Shown here in pieces: positions 1-7,591 of a stretch of DNA of 10,044 bases. Origin of the DNA: Clostridiales bacterium (GTDB lineage Bacteria; Bacillota; Clostridia; Saccharofermentanales; UBA5734). Position 1 is the stretch's first letter. Every line of letters begins with the position of its first letter. The notes under the pieces were generated by a model that ran no database searches, was not told where the DNA came from, and saw nothing but the letters and a program-made list of their open reading frames with translations. The DNA lies in the NCBI GenBank assembly GCA_007133255.1, contig SLMY01000088.1, positions 1 to 10,044 on the forward strand. Reading direction: 5' to 3'. A program made the position numbers and the translations under genes.

Positions 1-1101
1 ATGGGAGATTTTAAAATCGCGCTGATTCCGGGAGATGGAATTGGACCGGAAGTGTCTAATGCTGTCAGGCAGGTGCTAGATGTGACCGGCAGCCGTTTTG
101 GCCACAGTTTTCAGTTTGATGAGCTTCTGGCCGGCGGCATCGCCATCGACGCTACAGGCAAACCGCTGCCGGAGGCGACGCTTGCCGGATGCCAGAAAAG
201 CGACGCCGTGTTTCTTGGCGCGGTGGGCGGTCCGCAGTGGGAGAATCTGCCTGGCAGCAGCCGGCCGGAAAAAGCTCTGCTGGGTTTGCGAAGCGGGCTG
301 GGTCTGTACGGCAACCTGAGACCGGCAGTTTTGTATCAGCCGCTTGCCGGAGCATGTCCGCTGCATCCTTCTATCGCTGATAAAGGAATAGACATCTTAT
401 TTGTCCGCGAACTGACCGGCGGCATGTATTTTGGCGATAACGGACGCCGTGAAGGCAGGCTGGGGCCGGAAGCCTATGATACAGAGGCCTATAGCGTGGT
501 GGAAGTGGAAAGAATCGGCAGGATGGCTTTTGAGCTGGCCTCGCGAAGAAAAAACAAGCTGACCAGCGTTGATAAAGCGAATGTCCTTGAAAGTTCTCGT
601 CTCTGGCGTGAAACCATGATTCGTATCAGCGAAGATTATCCAGATGTCGAGCTGGAGCATCTGTATGTTGATAACGCTTCTATGCAGCTGATCGCCAGGC
701 CCGGCGCTTTTGATGTGGTTGTGACAACGAATATGTTTGGTGATATTCTTTCTGATGAGGCTGCCATGATCACCGGTTCCATTGGCATGCTGCCTTCCGC
801 GGCACTGGGTGAACCCGGCCGGCCAGGCATGTATGAACCCATTCACGGATCAGCGCCGGATATCGCCGGACAGGATATCGCCAATCCGTTGGCGTCAATT
901 TTATCAGCAGCCATGATGCTGCGGTTATCACTTAATCTGCCGGATGAAGCGGCTGCTGTTGAAAAGGCTGTAACACAGGTGCTTGCGGATGGTTATCGTA
1001 CCCGTGATATTATGGATAAGCAGCAGACTGAAACTGCTCTGACTATTGTCGGCACACAAGAGATGACCAGGCAGGTACTGAAACAGCTTGATTTGTCGTG
1101 A
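1..1101 (+). CDS. leuB: 3-isopropylmalate dehydrogenase (LeuB)
   Basis: LeuB is a cytoplasmic enzyme of leucine synthesis. It oxidises and decarboxylates (2R,3S)-3-isopropylmalate with NAD+ to give 4-methyl-2-oxopentanoate. The 366-residue protein has the usual family length. It opens with the nucleotide-fold signature IPGDGIGPEV (residues 9-18), so the ATG at base 1 is very likely the true start, although its ribosome binding site lies outside the window. Expected active-site residues are present: Arg97, Arg107 and Arg136 for substrate carboxylates, Tyr143 and Lys192 for catalysis, and Asp224, Asp248 and Asp252 for the divalent metal. The NAD-binding stretch HGSAPDIAG (282-290) follows. The 'VRELTGGMYFG' context and Glu-rich 'SSRPEKALLGLR' segment favour LeuB over isocitrate or tartrate dehydrogenase. 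It lies 128 bp upstream of ilvD on the same strand. LeuA and LeuCD are not visible and may lie upstream. Confidence 0.96.
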   Translation: MGDFKIALIPGDGIGPEVSNAVRQVLDVTGSRFGHSFQFDELLAGGIAIDATGKPLPEATLAGCQKSDAVFLGAVGGPQWENLPGSSRPEKALLGLRSGLGLYGNLRPAVLYQPLAGACPLHPSIADKGIDILFVRELTGGMYFGDNGRREGRLGPEAYDTEAYSVVEVERIGRMAFELASRRKNKLTSVDKANVLESSRLWRETMIRISEDYPDVELEHLYVDNASMQLIARPGAFDVVVTTNMFGDILSDEAAMITGSIGMLPSAALGEPGRPGMYEPIHGSAPDIAGQDIANPLASILSAAMMLRLSLNLPDEAAAVEKAVTQVLADGYRTRDIMDKQQTETALTIVGTQEMTRQVLKQLDLS

Positions 1102-1229
1102 GAAGCAGCGAATAAGCCAGTCTCGGGCCGATAGAGGTTTTGTCTGCAGGATCATCGATTAGTATGGCAGCAAGAACCGATTTAAGTACGCGCCTGATGA
1201 AGCGCAAGATACAGGATTGAGGAAAGACT

Positions 1230-2900
1230 ATGAAAAGTGACGCTATAAAGAAAAATCCCGGACGTGCGGCACATCGTTCACTGCTCTACGCGCTCGGTAT
1301 GACTGAAGGCGAGATGAAACGGCCCTTTATTGGTGTTGTCAACTCATTTAATGAAATTGTTCCCGGCCATGTTCACCTCAGAACACTGACACAGGCTGTA
1401 AAAGAAGGCATTCGTGCCGCTGGCGGGGTTCCGTTTGAATTTCCGGCTATCGCAGTATGTGACGGCCTGGCGATGAATCATATTGGCATGAAATACTCAC
1501 TGGTCAGCCGTGAGATTATCGCGGACAGCTGTGAACTGATGCTGCAGGCGCATGCCTTCGACGCGGTTGTTTTCATTCCCAGCTGTGACAAGGTTGTACC
1601 GGGCATGCTGATGGCAGCGGCTCGTATGAACCTGCCGAGTATTTTTGTCAGCGGCGGACCGATGCTGCCTGGCAGCCATCGGGGACAGCGTGTCGGACTT
1701 AGTAATCTATTTGAAGCTGTTGGCTCACATGCTAACGGAGACATAAGTGATGAAGAACTGACAGCCATGGAAATGTCGGCCTGCCCAACCTGTGGCAGTT
1801 GTTCCGGCATGTACACAGCCAATACCATGAACTGCCTGACAGAAGCCGCCGGGCTCGCGCTGCCTGGCAGCGGCACGATTCCCGCGGTTTACGCGGATCG
1901 GATCAGACTGGCCAGGCAGACGGGCGAGCAGATTATGACTCTGCTTGACCAAGATCTGACGGCACGTCAGATTTTGTCTGAGGATGCGATTAGAAACGCG
2001 CTGCGTGTTGATATGGCGCTTGGCGGATCAACGAATACGATTTTGCATCTTCTGGCTATCGCCCGTGAGGCAGGTTATGAACTGTCTTTAAAGGAAATCA
2101 GCCAGATTGGCGATACAACGCCGCAGCTTTGTAAACTGAATCCGTTTGGCAGTGATTTCATAACAGACCTCAATGACAGGGGCGGCATAACCGCGGTTAT
2201 GGCTGAACTGGCTAAAAGTAACCTGATTAATCTGGACGTGCCTACCGTAAAAGGATCTGTTGGTCAGCGGATCAGCAAGATGGAAGGTGCTGACGGGAAC
2301 GTGATCCGGCCGGTTAATAAACCCCACGCGGCAGATGGCGGGCTGGCTGTGCTCTTTGGTAATCTGGCACCGAATGGCTGTGTCGTGAAAAAAGGAGCGG
2401 TTCTGCCGGAAATGATGCTGCATGAGGGACCTGCCCGTGTTTTTGAGAATGAAGAAGATGTAACGGAAGCGATTTTTTCCAGAGATATCAAACCGGGAGA
2501 TGTCGTTGTCATCCGGTTTGAAGGCCCGCAGGGCGGTCCTGGTATGCGCGAGATGCTGACGCCAACCAGCGCGCTGGCTGGTATGGGTCTGGACAGCAAG
2601 GTAGCGCTGCTGACAGACGGGCGTTTTTCCGGCGCGACACGCGGCGCTTCGATTGGCCATATATCACCGGAAGCCGCGATTGGCGGCCCGCTGGCGTATG
2701 TCAGAGAAGGCGACCGGATTCGGGTTGACATAAAAAACCGCAAGCTGGATGTGCTGATTTCCGATGAGGAACTGGCGGCAAGGAAACCAGCTGTCATGCC
2801 CGTGCGGAAACTAAGTGGTGTCCTGTCAAGATACGCCTTTTTGGCCGCGCCCAGCCATGAAGGGGCACGTATGCTGCTGCCAAAGGAGGCCGATCAATGA
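1230..2900 (+). CDS. ilvD: Dihydroxy-acid dehydratase (IlvD)
   Basis: IlvD dehydrates 2,3-dihydroxy-isovalerate and 2,3-dihydroxy-3-methylvalerate to the 2-keto acids that precede valine, leucine and isoleucine. The protein has 556 residues, normal for the family. Family motifs are present: SCDKVVPG (118-125), with Cys119 a likely Fe-S ligand and Lys121 near the metal site; CDGLAM (77-82), with Asp78 a likely Mg ligand; and CPTCGSCSGMYTANTM (185-200), with Cys191 the second likely ligand. The C-terminal block around GRFSGATRG carries the conserved serine. The segment IVPGHVHL (43-50) has Gly where plant-type [2Fe-2S] enzymes have Cys (PCN), so by family knowledge this resembles the E. coli-type, oxygen-labile cluster enzyme. 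The start is supported by GAGGAAAG at about 1219-1226. Its stop overlaps the ilvB start as ATGA (2897-2900), implying translational coupling. Confidence 0.97.
   Translation: MKSDAIKKNPGRAAHRSLLYALGMTEGEMKRPFIGVVNSFNEIVPGHVHLRTLTQAVKEGIRAAGGVPFEFPAIAVCDGLAMNHIGMKYSLVSREIIADSCELMLQAHAFDAVVFIPSCDKVVPGMLMAAARMNLPSIFVSGGPMLPGSHRGQRVGLSNLFEAVGSHANGDISDEELTAMEMSACPTCGSCSGMYTANTMNCLTEAAGLALPGSGTIPAVYADRIRLARQTGEQIMTLLDQDLTARQILSEDAIRNALRVDMALGGSTNTILHLLAIAREAGYELSLKEISQIGDTTPQLCKLNPFGSDFITDLNDRGGITAVMAELAKSNLINLDVPTVKGSVGQRISKMEGADGNVIRPVNKPHAADGGLAVLFGNLAPNGCVVKKGAVLPEMMLHEGPARVFENEEDVTEAIFSRDIKPGDVVVIRFEGPQGGPGMREMLTPTSALAGMGLDSKVALLTDGRFSGATRGASIGHISPEAAIGGPLAYVREGDRIRVDIKNRKLDVLISDEELAARKPAVMPVRKLSGVLSRYAFLAAPSHEGARMLLPKEADQ
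2882..2889 (+). promoter_or_regulatory. Ribosome binding site for ilvB inside ilvD
   Basis: The bases AAAGGAGG lie in the last codons of ilvD. They sit 7 nt upstream of the ilvB ATG at 2897, which overlaps the ilvD stop. This near-perfect Shine-Dalgarno sequence fixes the ilvB start and supports a shared ilvD-ilvB transcript. Confidence 0.85.
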
Positions 2901-4606
2901 ACGGAGCGGACTTAATTGTTGAATTTTTGATGAAAAAAGGTGTAACGCATGCTTTTGGATATCCCGGCGGACCGGTTCTGGTTTTGTATGAAGCCATCCA
3001 CCAGGCACAGTTCCCTCATATCCTTACGCGTCATGAACAGGGCGCGGCGCACGCGGCGGAAGGATACGCGAAAGTGTCCGGACGCCCCGGTGTCTGCATT
3101 GCCACTTCAGGTCCAGGCGCGACTAATCTTGTTACGGGGCTGGCTGACGCTTATCTTGATTCTGTCCCGGTACTGGCCATTACCGGCGCGGTAGCACGCA
3201 GCGCGACGGGTACTGATGCTTTTCAGGAAGCAGATATTACAGGGGTAACACAGCCGATTACGAAATATAACTATCTGGTCATGAACCCGGATGATTTGCT
3301 GCCCATTCTTGAGGAAGCCTGGCAGCTGACGACGGACGGCCGGCCGGGACCGGTACTGGTGAACGTGCCTAAAGACATTATGGCTTTACCGGCAAAACAG
3401 ATAGCCGGGCAGGAGATCCCTGTTTATACCCGGCATAGACCGGCTAAAATCAAAACCATGGCGATGTCAAAGCAGGTTTATGCCGCGATCAGCAAGGCAA
3501 AACAGCCCTTGCTGCTGGCCGGCGGCGGCTGTGTGATAACGCCTGAAGGGACACAAAACCTGATCAATTTTATAGAGACGACCGGCATTCCGGTTGCGAC
3601 AACACTGATGGGTAAAGGGGCGATCCGCAATGATCATCCGCTTTATCTGGGTCAGCTTGGTATGCATGGTACACCACAGGCGAACACAGCGCTGGGTACG
3701 TGTGATCTTCTGCTTGCCGTTGGCACCCGTTTTAGCGACCGGATTATCGGCGACCCGAATGAGTATCGACGGTCAATAGAAAGAACGATTATCCATGTAG
3801 ACATTGATGTGGCTGAAATCGGCAAAAACATTAAAGCGGATATTGAGATTGAAGATGACGCGGCGGATTTTTTCAGTGTTATGATGAAGACAAAGCCGGA
3901 TGAACAGTATTCTGACAACTGGCAGGACTGGATGGACATGCTGGAAAAGAAAAAGCAGCGCTATGTAGTCCTTAAGAACGAGATGTACAAGCCTGCTTCA
4001 CCGCTGCCGCCGCAATACGTTGTGCACCAGGTCGCTGAATACCTGAAAGGCCAGAACCCGGTTGTAACAACAGATGTCGGCCAGCATCAGATGTTTGTCG
4101 CTCAGCATTTTCCGGTTGAGTCACCCCGTTCCTTTATCACCTCCGGCGGCCTGGGCACTATGGGATTCGGCCTGCCAGCGGCAATAGGCGCGTCCGCCGC
4201 CGCGCCCGACAGAACAACGGTGCTTTTTACCGGTGACGGCGGTTTTCAAATGACAATACAGGAATTAGGCCTGCTTGCCAGCCAGAAGCTGCCGGTGAAA
4301 ATATTTATTATGGATAATGGCTGTCTGGGTATGGTTCGGCAATGGCAGGAGTTGTTTTTTGACCAGCATTATTGCCAGTCGCTGCTGGAGAACAACCCGG
4401 ATTTTCTGAAAATAGCCGAGGCATATGGTATTCCGGCAGGACAGGCTTCTGACGGTGATTCGCTTGACGAGCAGATCAGCCTTGCCATGGCTGTAGACGG
4501 GCCGTATCTGGTGCATTGCATTTTGGATCCGCGGGAAAATGTCTATCCCATGATCCCGGCTGGGAAAATGCCGCAGGATCTGCTGATGCCCGGTATGGAA
4601 GATTAG
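2897..4606 (+). CDS. ilvB: Acetolactate synthase, large (catalytic) subunit
   Basis: This thiamine diphosphate enzyme condenses two pyruvates to 2-acetolactate, or pyruvate with 2-oxobutyrate to 2-aceto-2-hydroxybutyrate. It is the committed step of branched-chain amino acid synthesis. The 569 residues show the usual three domains. The N-terminal pyrimidine-binding domain has the catalytic glutamate Glu47 in RHEQGA, SGPGATN (71-77) and GTDAFQE (105-111). A central FAD-type domain spans roughly residues 190-320. The C-terminal pyrophosphate domain has the metal motif starting GDGG (446-449) and ending at Asn474; Asp447 and Asn474 are the likely Mg ligands. Length, FQE motif and C-terminal 'YPMIPAG' favour the anabolic, FAD-type enzyme over catabolic AlsS. 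No small-subunit gene follows it. The likely partner IlvN is encoded on the opposite strand about 3 kb away. A strong terminator follows the stop codon. Confidence 0.95.
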   Translation: MNGADLIVEFLMKKGVTHAFGYPGGPVLVLYEAIHQAQFPHILTRHEQGAAHAAEGYAKVSGRPGVCIATSGPGATNLVTGLADAYLDSVPVLAITGAVARSATGTDAFQEADITGVTQPITKYNYLVMNPDDLLPILEEAWQLTTDGRPGPVLVNVPKDIMALPAKQIAGQEIPVYTRHRPAKIKTMAMSKQVYAAISKAKQPLLLAGGGCVITPEGTQNLINFIETTGIPVATTLMGKGAIRNDHPLYLGQLGMHGTPQANTALGTCDLLLAVGTRFSDRIIGDPNEYRRSIERTIIHVDIDVAEIGKNIKADIEIEDDAADFFSVMMKTKPDEQYSDNWQDWMDMLEKKKQRYVVLKNEMYKPASPLPPQYVVHQVAEYLKGQNPVVTTDVGQHQMFVAQHFPVESPRSFITSGGLGTMGFGLPAAIGASAAAPDRTTVLFTGDGGFQMTIQELGLLASQKLPVKIFIMDNGCLGMVRQWQELFFDQHYCQSLLENNPDFLKIAEAYGIPAGQASDGDSLDEQISLAMAVDGPYLVHCILDPRENVYPMIPAGKMPQDLLMPGMED

Positions 4607-4630
4607 TCAATATACATCAGATAATGAGAT

Positions 4631-4665
4631 AACCCCGGCGTTTATCATAAGCGCCGGGGTTTTTC
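4631..4665 (+). terminator. Intrinsic terminator after ilvB
   Basis: AACCCCGGCG (4631-4640) pairs perfectly with CGCCGGGGTT (4652-4661). A T-G pair and three A-T pairs (4641-4644 with 4648-4651) extend the stem inward to a 3-nt loop. A T run (TTTTT, 4660-4664) follows at once. It begins 25 bp after the ilvB stop and separates the leu-ilv block from the metal transporter unit. Confidence 0.9.
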
Positions 4666-4724
4666 GGCGGGACTCAATAATGCCGGCAGCGCATTAAGTA
4701 TCTGGTAACTCACTGTCGAGATGA

Positions 4725-4754
4725 TTGACAACCCGAGCAGGCAATCGATATAAT
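4725..4754 (+). promoter_or_regulatory. Consensus sigma-70/sigma-A promoter of the metal ABC transporter
   Basis: A perfect -35 TTGACA (4725-4730) and a perfect -10 TATAAT (4749-4754) are separated by 18 bp. Transcription would start at about 4761, roughly 85 nt before the preferred start codon of the ATPase gene. A promoter this strong would be expected to need repression, and a palindrome overlaps its -10 and start point. Confidence 0.8.
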
Positions 4755-4773
4755 TGCAAGTGACTGGCAATTA
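4751..4773 (+). promoter_or_regulatory. Palindromic operator over the -10/start point, probably a metal-responsive repressor site
   Basis: TAATTGC (4751-4757) and GCAATTA (4767-4773) are perfect inverted arms. The inner bases AGT/ACT (4759-4761 and 4763-4765) also pair around the central G4762. Ten of eleven positions are therefore symmetric; only A4758/G4766 breaks the dyad. A further GCAAT half-site lies at 4741-4745, which makes a second, spaced dyad with ATTGC at 4753-4757. The odd-centred 23-bp geometry over a promoter is typical of Fur-family repressors such as Zur, and the regulated genes encode a zinc-type transporter. The regulator's identity is inference; MntR- or MarR-type regulators are possible. 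Confidence 0.6.
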
Positions 4774-4833
4774 GCATCAAATTAAGCCATCAAGCTAAAA
4801 ACAAAATGAGTTATTTGAGGCCGGCAGAAGTTC

Positions 4834-4839
4834 AGGAGG
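4834..4839 (+). promoter_or_regulatory. Ribosome binding site deciding the ATPase start
   Basis: A perfect AGGAGG ends 5 nt before an in-frame GTG at 4845. The longer alternative start, ATG at 4806, is preceded only by an A-rich stretch with no Shine-Dalgarno match. The GTG start is therefore preferred. Confidence 0.7.
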
Positions 4840-4844
4840 GCAGG

Positions 4845-5618
4845 GTGCAGTACACAGACAGGCATAATCACGCGGCACATCCCGTTCATCCGGCACATCA
4901 GCTGCAGCTGGAAAAGCTTAGCGTACAACGTGGCCGCGACATCATTATCAGCGATATTTCCTTTACTGTCAGCTGCGGTGATATTGTCGCTTTAATCGGG
5001 CCGAATGGCGGTGGGAAAAGCACCCTGCTGAAAGCGCTGACAGGTGAATGGCCTTACCAGGGGACAATACGATTTCAAGACCGTGATGGCAAAGCGCTGC
5101 CTAAGCCCTGTATCGGATATATGCCCCAGCAGCTTTTGTTTGACCGGCAGGCGCCTTTAACAGTGGCCGATATTCTGGGGGCTCATCAATGCCGCTGGCC
5201 GGTCTTTCTTGGCGTCAGGCAGAAAACCAGAAAAAAACTGAAGGAAAGTTTGCAGCGCGTACACGCACAGCATCTGCTGGATCGCCGGCTAGGCGACCTG
5301 TCAGGCGGTGAGCTGCAGCGGGTTACCCTGGCTTTCGCGCTTGATCCTGTCCCAGATATCCTGCTGCTGGATGAACCGGCTTCAGCACTGGATGAAACCG
5401 GTAAAGCACTGTTTTACCAGCTGGTCAAAGATCTGCGTGAGCAATATGACTTACTGACGCTGATTGTCTCACATGATCTGGATGTGATCACCGCCTATGC
5501 CAACAGACTGATATACCTCAACAAAACTATTATCACTGAAGGGCCAATTGATCAAGTCATGGCGGGTGATCCTCCCTGGCTAAAAGGCATAAACCCAGAA
5601 ATGGAGGACCAGCCATGA
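4845..5618 (+). CDS. znuC: Metal (zinc/manganese-type) ABC transporter, ATP-binding protein, His-rich N-terminus
   Basis: This is the cytoplasmic ATPase that energises a membrane permease for divalent metal import. The GTG start gives 257 residues; starting at ATG 4806 would add 13. ABC motifs in order (GTG numbering) are Walker A GPNGGGKST (52-60), the Q-loop in YMPQQ, signature LSGGELQRV (152-160), Walker B DILLLDEP (171-178), and the H-loop histidine in VSHD (His210). Sequence style and the adjacent ABC-3 permease place it in the ZnuC/AdcC/MntB group. Unusually, a short extension before the ABC fold carries His7, 9, 12, 15 and 18, a regular H-x-H-x2-H-x2-H-x2-H pattern able in principle to bind metal. 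Its stop overlaps the permease start as ATGA. The specific metal cannot be read from the sequence; zinc is the best guess. The gene symbol is by family resemblance only. Confidence 0.85.
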   Translation: MQYTDRHNHAAHPVHPAHQLQLEKLSVQRGRDIIISDISFTVSCGDIVALIGPNGGGKSTLLKALTGEWPYQGTIRFQDRDGKALPKPCIGYMPQQLLFDRQAPLTVADILGAHQCRWPVFLGVRQKTRKKLKESLQRVHAQHLLDRRLGDLSGGELQRVTLAFALDPVPDILLLDEPASALDETGKALFYQLVKDLREQYDLLTLIVSHDLDVITAYANRLIYLNKTIITEGPIDQVMAGDPPWLKGINPEMEDQP

Positions 5619-6451
5619 GTTTCTGGTATAGTCTGCTTGAATGGCTGCCATTCGCCTTTGTCAGGTATGATTTCATGAAAAACGCTTTCCTGGCGGTTAT
5701 TTTACTGGCTCCGGTCTTTGGGCTGTCCGGTACGATGGTGATCAGCAATCGCATGTCCTATTATTCTGATGCCCTCGGCCATTCAGCGCTGGCCGGAATC
5801 GCGCTGGGGATGTTATTTGGTCTCAGAGACCCGCTGGTGTCAATGATCGCTTTCGGTATTCTATTCGGGATGGGCATATCCGCGGTTAAAAACAAGGCTC
5901 GCTCATCAACTGATACTGTGATTGGTGTTTTTTCAGCTTCCGCGGTAGCTCTGGGGATCGCGCTGCTTTCACGCAGCGGCGGTTTTGCCCGTTACAGTAA
6001 TTACCTCGTAGGCGATATTCTCGCGATCCGCCCTGCCGATATCGGCATTCTGCTGGCTGTGCTGCTGATTGTGCTGCTTTTCTGGGTCTTCCTGTTTAAC
6101 CAGCTGCTGATACTCAGTGTCAACGCTTCGCTGGCCATCAGCAAAGGCATAAACATTAAACTGATCGAGAATCTCTTCATGATTCTAATCGCTGTTCTGG
6201 TGACGGTCTCAATTAAATGGATCGGTACCTTGCTGATCAATTCCCTGTTGATCCTGCCGGCCGCGGCTTCGCGTAATCTGGCACGTAATATGCGTCAATA
6301 CCATTTGCTTTCTGTGATATTTTCCTGGATAGCCGCTGTTGTGGGGCTGCTGATATCTTTTTATCTTGATACAGCTGCCGGATCAACGATTGTGCTTTGC
6401 AGCGCGCTTATTTTCGCTGTTACCTATTTTATAAGTCAGAAACAAAATTAA
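5615..6451 (+). CDS. znuB: Metal ABC transporter permease, ABC-3 family (ZnuB-type)
   Basis: This integral membrane protein should form the channel of the divalent metal importer together with the upstream ATPase. It has 278 residues and about eight hydrophobic segments (approximately 22-44, 58-70, 73-91, 101-119, 142-166, 184-218, 231-250 and 255-273). The ABC-3 family motif SDALGHSALAG (51-61) follows the first segment, and the conserved LLILPAAASR (211-220) lies in the ATPase-coupling region. The ATG overlaps the ATPase stop codon by ATGA. GGAGG at 5603-5607 lies 7 nt upstream, so the two are co-translated. No substrate-binding lipoprotein (ZnuA/AdcA-like) is encoded on either side, so it must be elsewhere. 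Zinc versus manganese specificity is not resolved by what can be seen. Confidence 0.87.
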   Translation: MSFWYSLLEWLPFAFVRYDFMKNAFLAVILLAPVFGLSGTMVISNRMSYYSDALGHSALAGIALGMLFGLRDPLVSMIAFGILFGMGISAVKNKARSSTDTVIGVFSASAVALGIALLSRSGGFARYSNYLVGDILAIRPADIGILLAVLLIVLLFWVFLFNQLLILSVNASLAISKGINIKLIENLFMILIAVLVTVSIKWIGTLLINSLLILPAAASRNLARNMRQYHLLSVIFSWIAAVVGLLISFYLDTAAGSTIVLCSALIFAVTYFISQKQN

Positions 6452-6467
6452 AACCACAGAATGCAAA

Positions 6468-6505
6468 AAGAGACTATCTCAAATTCTCATTTGAGACAGT
6501 CCCTT
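6468..6505 (-). terminator. Intrinsic terminator after ilvC (reverse strand)
   Basis: The arm 6468-6483 pairs with 6490-6505 around a 6-nt loop (6484-6489). Mismatches occur only at 6476/6497 and 6471/6502. On the reverse strand the stem is followed by a run of Ts (A run at 6466-6469 on the plus strand), as expected for ilvC termination. On the plus strand there is no comparable T run, so it would stop znuB transcripts poorly. It lies 17 bp after znuB and about 38 bp past the ilvC stop. Confidence 0.8.
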
Positions 6506-6542
6506 CAGCAGTTATTTCGGATCGTCTATTATCAGGCTTCTA

Positions 6543-7547
6543 TCAGTCTTCGTCTATTTCTTTATTCCAGCTCATCAGGGCCCGCAGCTCTTTGCCGACC
6601 TTCTCAATCTGGTGCTCTGTCTCCAGCCGGCGACGAGACAGAAACTCCGGGCGTCCCGCCTGGTTCTCAAGAACCCAGTCGCGGGCAAATGTGCCTTCCT
6701 GAATCTCACGAAGGATTTTGCGCATTTCATCTTTTGTCTCATCCGTGATGATTCTGCGGCCAATTCTGTAATCACCATATTCAGCTGTATCACTGATCGA
6801 ATAGCGCATCCGGGTAAGACCGCCCTCCGCTACCATGTCGATAATCAGCTTCATTTCGTGCAAACATTCATAATAGGCGTTTTCCGGGTCGTATCCAGCC
6901 TCAACCAGAACTTCAAACCCGGCCTTCATCAGCTCGCTGACGCCGCCGCATAGTACACACTGCTCACCGAAAAGATCAGTCTCTGTCTCTTCGCGGAATG
7001 ATGTTCCCAGCAATCCGGCGCGTGCGCCGCCAACACCATATCCATAATCAAACGCGATATCCCTGGCTTTACCGGTATAATCCTGATGAATAGCGAAGAG
7101 CGCCGGAACACCGCGTCCTGTGACATATTCACTTCGTACTGTGTGGCCCGGACCTTTTGGCGCGATCATGAAGACATCAATATCAGCAGGCGGCTGAATA
7201 CGGCCGTAATGGATATTGAAACCATGCGCGAACGCCAGTGCCTTACCTGGCTTAAGATGGGGCTTGATTGATTCTTCATAAAGCTCAGGCTGTTTTTCAT
7301 CATTAATCAGAATCATGATGACATCGGCTTTGGCGGCGGCATCAGCGGCAGTTGCCACTTCAAGGCCTGCTGCTTCGGCTCTGGGCCAGGAACGGCTGCC
7401 TTCATAAAGGCCGACAATCACTTTGAATCCGCTTTCATGCAAGTTCAGCGCGTGTGCATGACCCTGACTGCCATAACCGATTATCGCGATCGTTTTGTCA
7501 TCAAGGGCATGCGTTCTGCATTCTTCTGCCTTATAGATTTTTTTCAT
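6543..7547 (-). CDS. ilvC: Ketol-acid reductoisomerase (class I)
   Basis: IlvC converts 2-acetolactate or 2-aceto-2-hydroxybutyrate to the dihydroxy acid used by IlvD, by Mg-dependent alkyl migration and NAD(P)H reduction. The chosen ATG at 7547 gives 334 residues, the class I length. It follows a strong AGGAGG with a 6-nt spacer; the ATG six codons upstream (7565) lies before that site and is unlikely. The Rossmann motif GYGSQGHAHA spans residues 24-33. The cofactor loop (47-53) has Ser51 and Ser53, which normally hold the NADPH 2'-phosphate, but Tyr48 sits where many homologues have Arg. Catalytic-region residues include His108, Lys131, the metal ligands Asp191, Glu195, Glu227 and Glu231, and Ser252. 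It lies 113 bp downstream of ilvN on the reverse strand, and a terminator follows. Confidence 0.96.
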   Translation of the reverse strand: MKKIYKAEECRTHALDDKTIAIIGYGSQGHAHALNLHESGFKVIVGLYEGSRSWPRAEAAGLEVATAADAAAKADVIMILINDEKQPELYEESIKPHLKPGKALAFAHGFNIHYGRIQPPADIDVFMIAPKGPGHTVRSEYVTGRGVPALFAIHQDYTGKARDIAFDYGYGVGGARAGLLGTSFREETETDLFGEQCVLCGGVSELMKAGFEVLVEAGYDPENAYYECLHEMKLIIDMVAEGGLTRMRYSISDTAEYGDYRIGRRIITDETKDEMRKILREIQEGTFARDWVLENQAGRPEFLSRRRLETEHQIEKVGKELRALMSWNKEIDED

Positions 7548-7553
7548 TGGGTT

Positions 7554-7559
7554 CCTCCT
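7554..7559 (-). promoter_or_regulatory. Ribosome binding site deciding the ilvC start
   Basis: On the reverse strand, AGGAGG within GAGGAGGAAC lies 6 nt upstream of the ATG at 7547. This fixes the IlvC N-terminus as MKKIYK and rules against the upstream in-frame ATG at 7565. Confidence 0.85.
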
Positions 7560-7591
7560 CGACATTTAAAGTCTTATTTCGTTTTGGTTTA

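Noticed and set aside
397..846. A 149-codon reverse open frame inside leuB, and similar long reverse frames inside ilvD (for example 2088-2660)
   Set aside because: They lie opposite clearly conserved enzymes, have no ribosome binding sites and show no recognisable domains.
1140..1168. TTGTCT with a TATGGC 17 bp downstream as a promoter for ilvD
   Set aside because: The -10 matches at only about three positions, and leuB-ilvD spacing fits a shared transcript.
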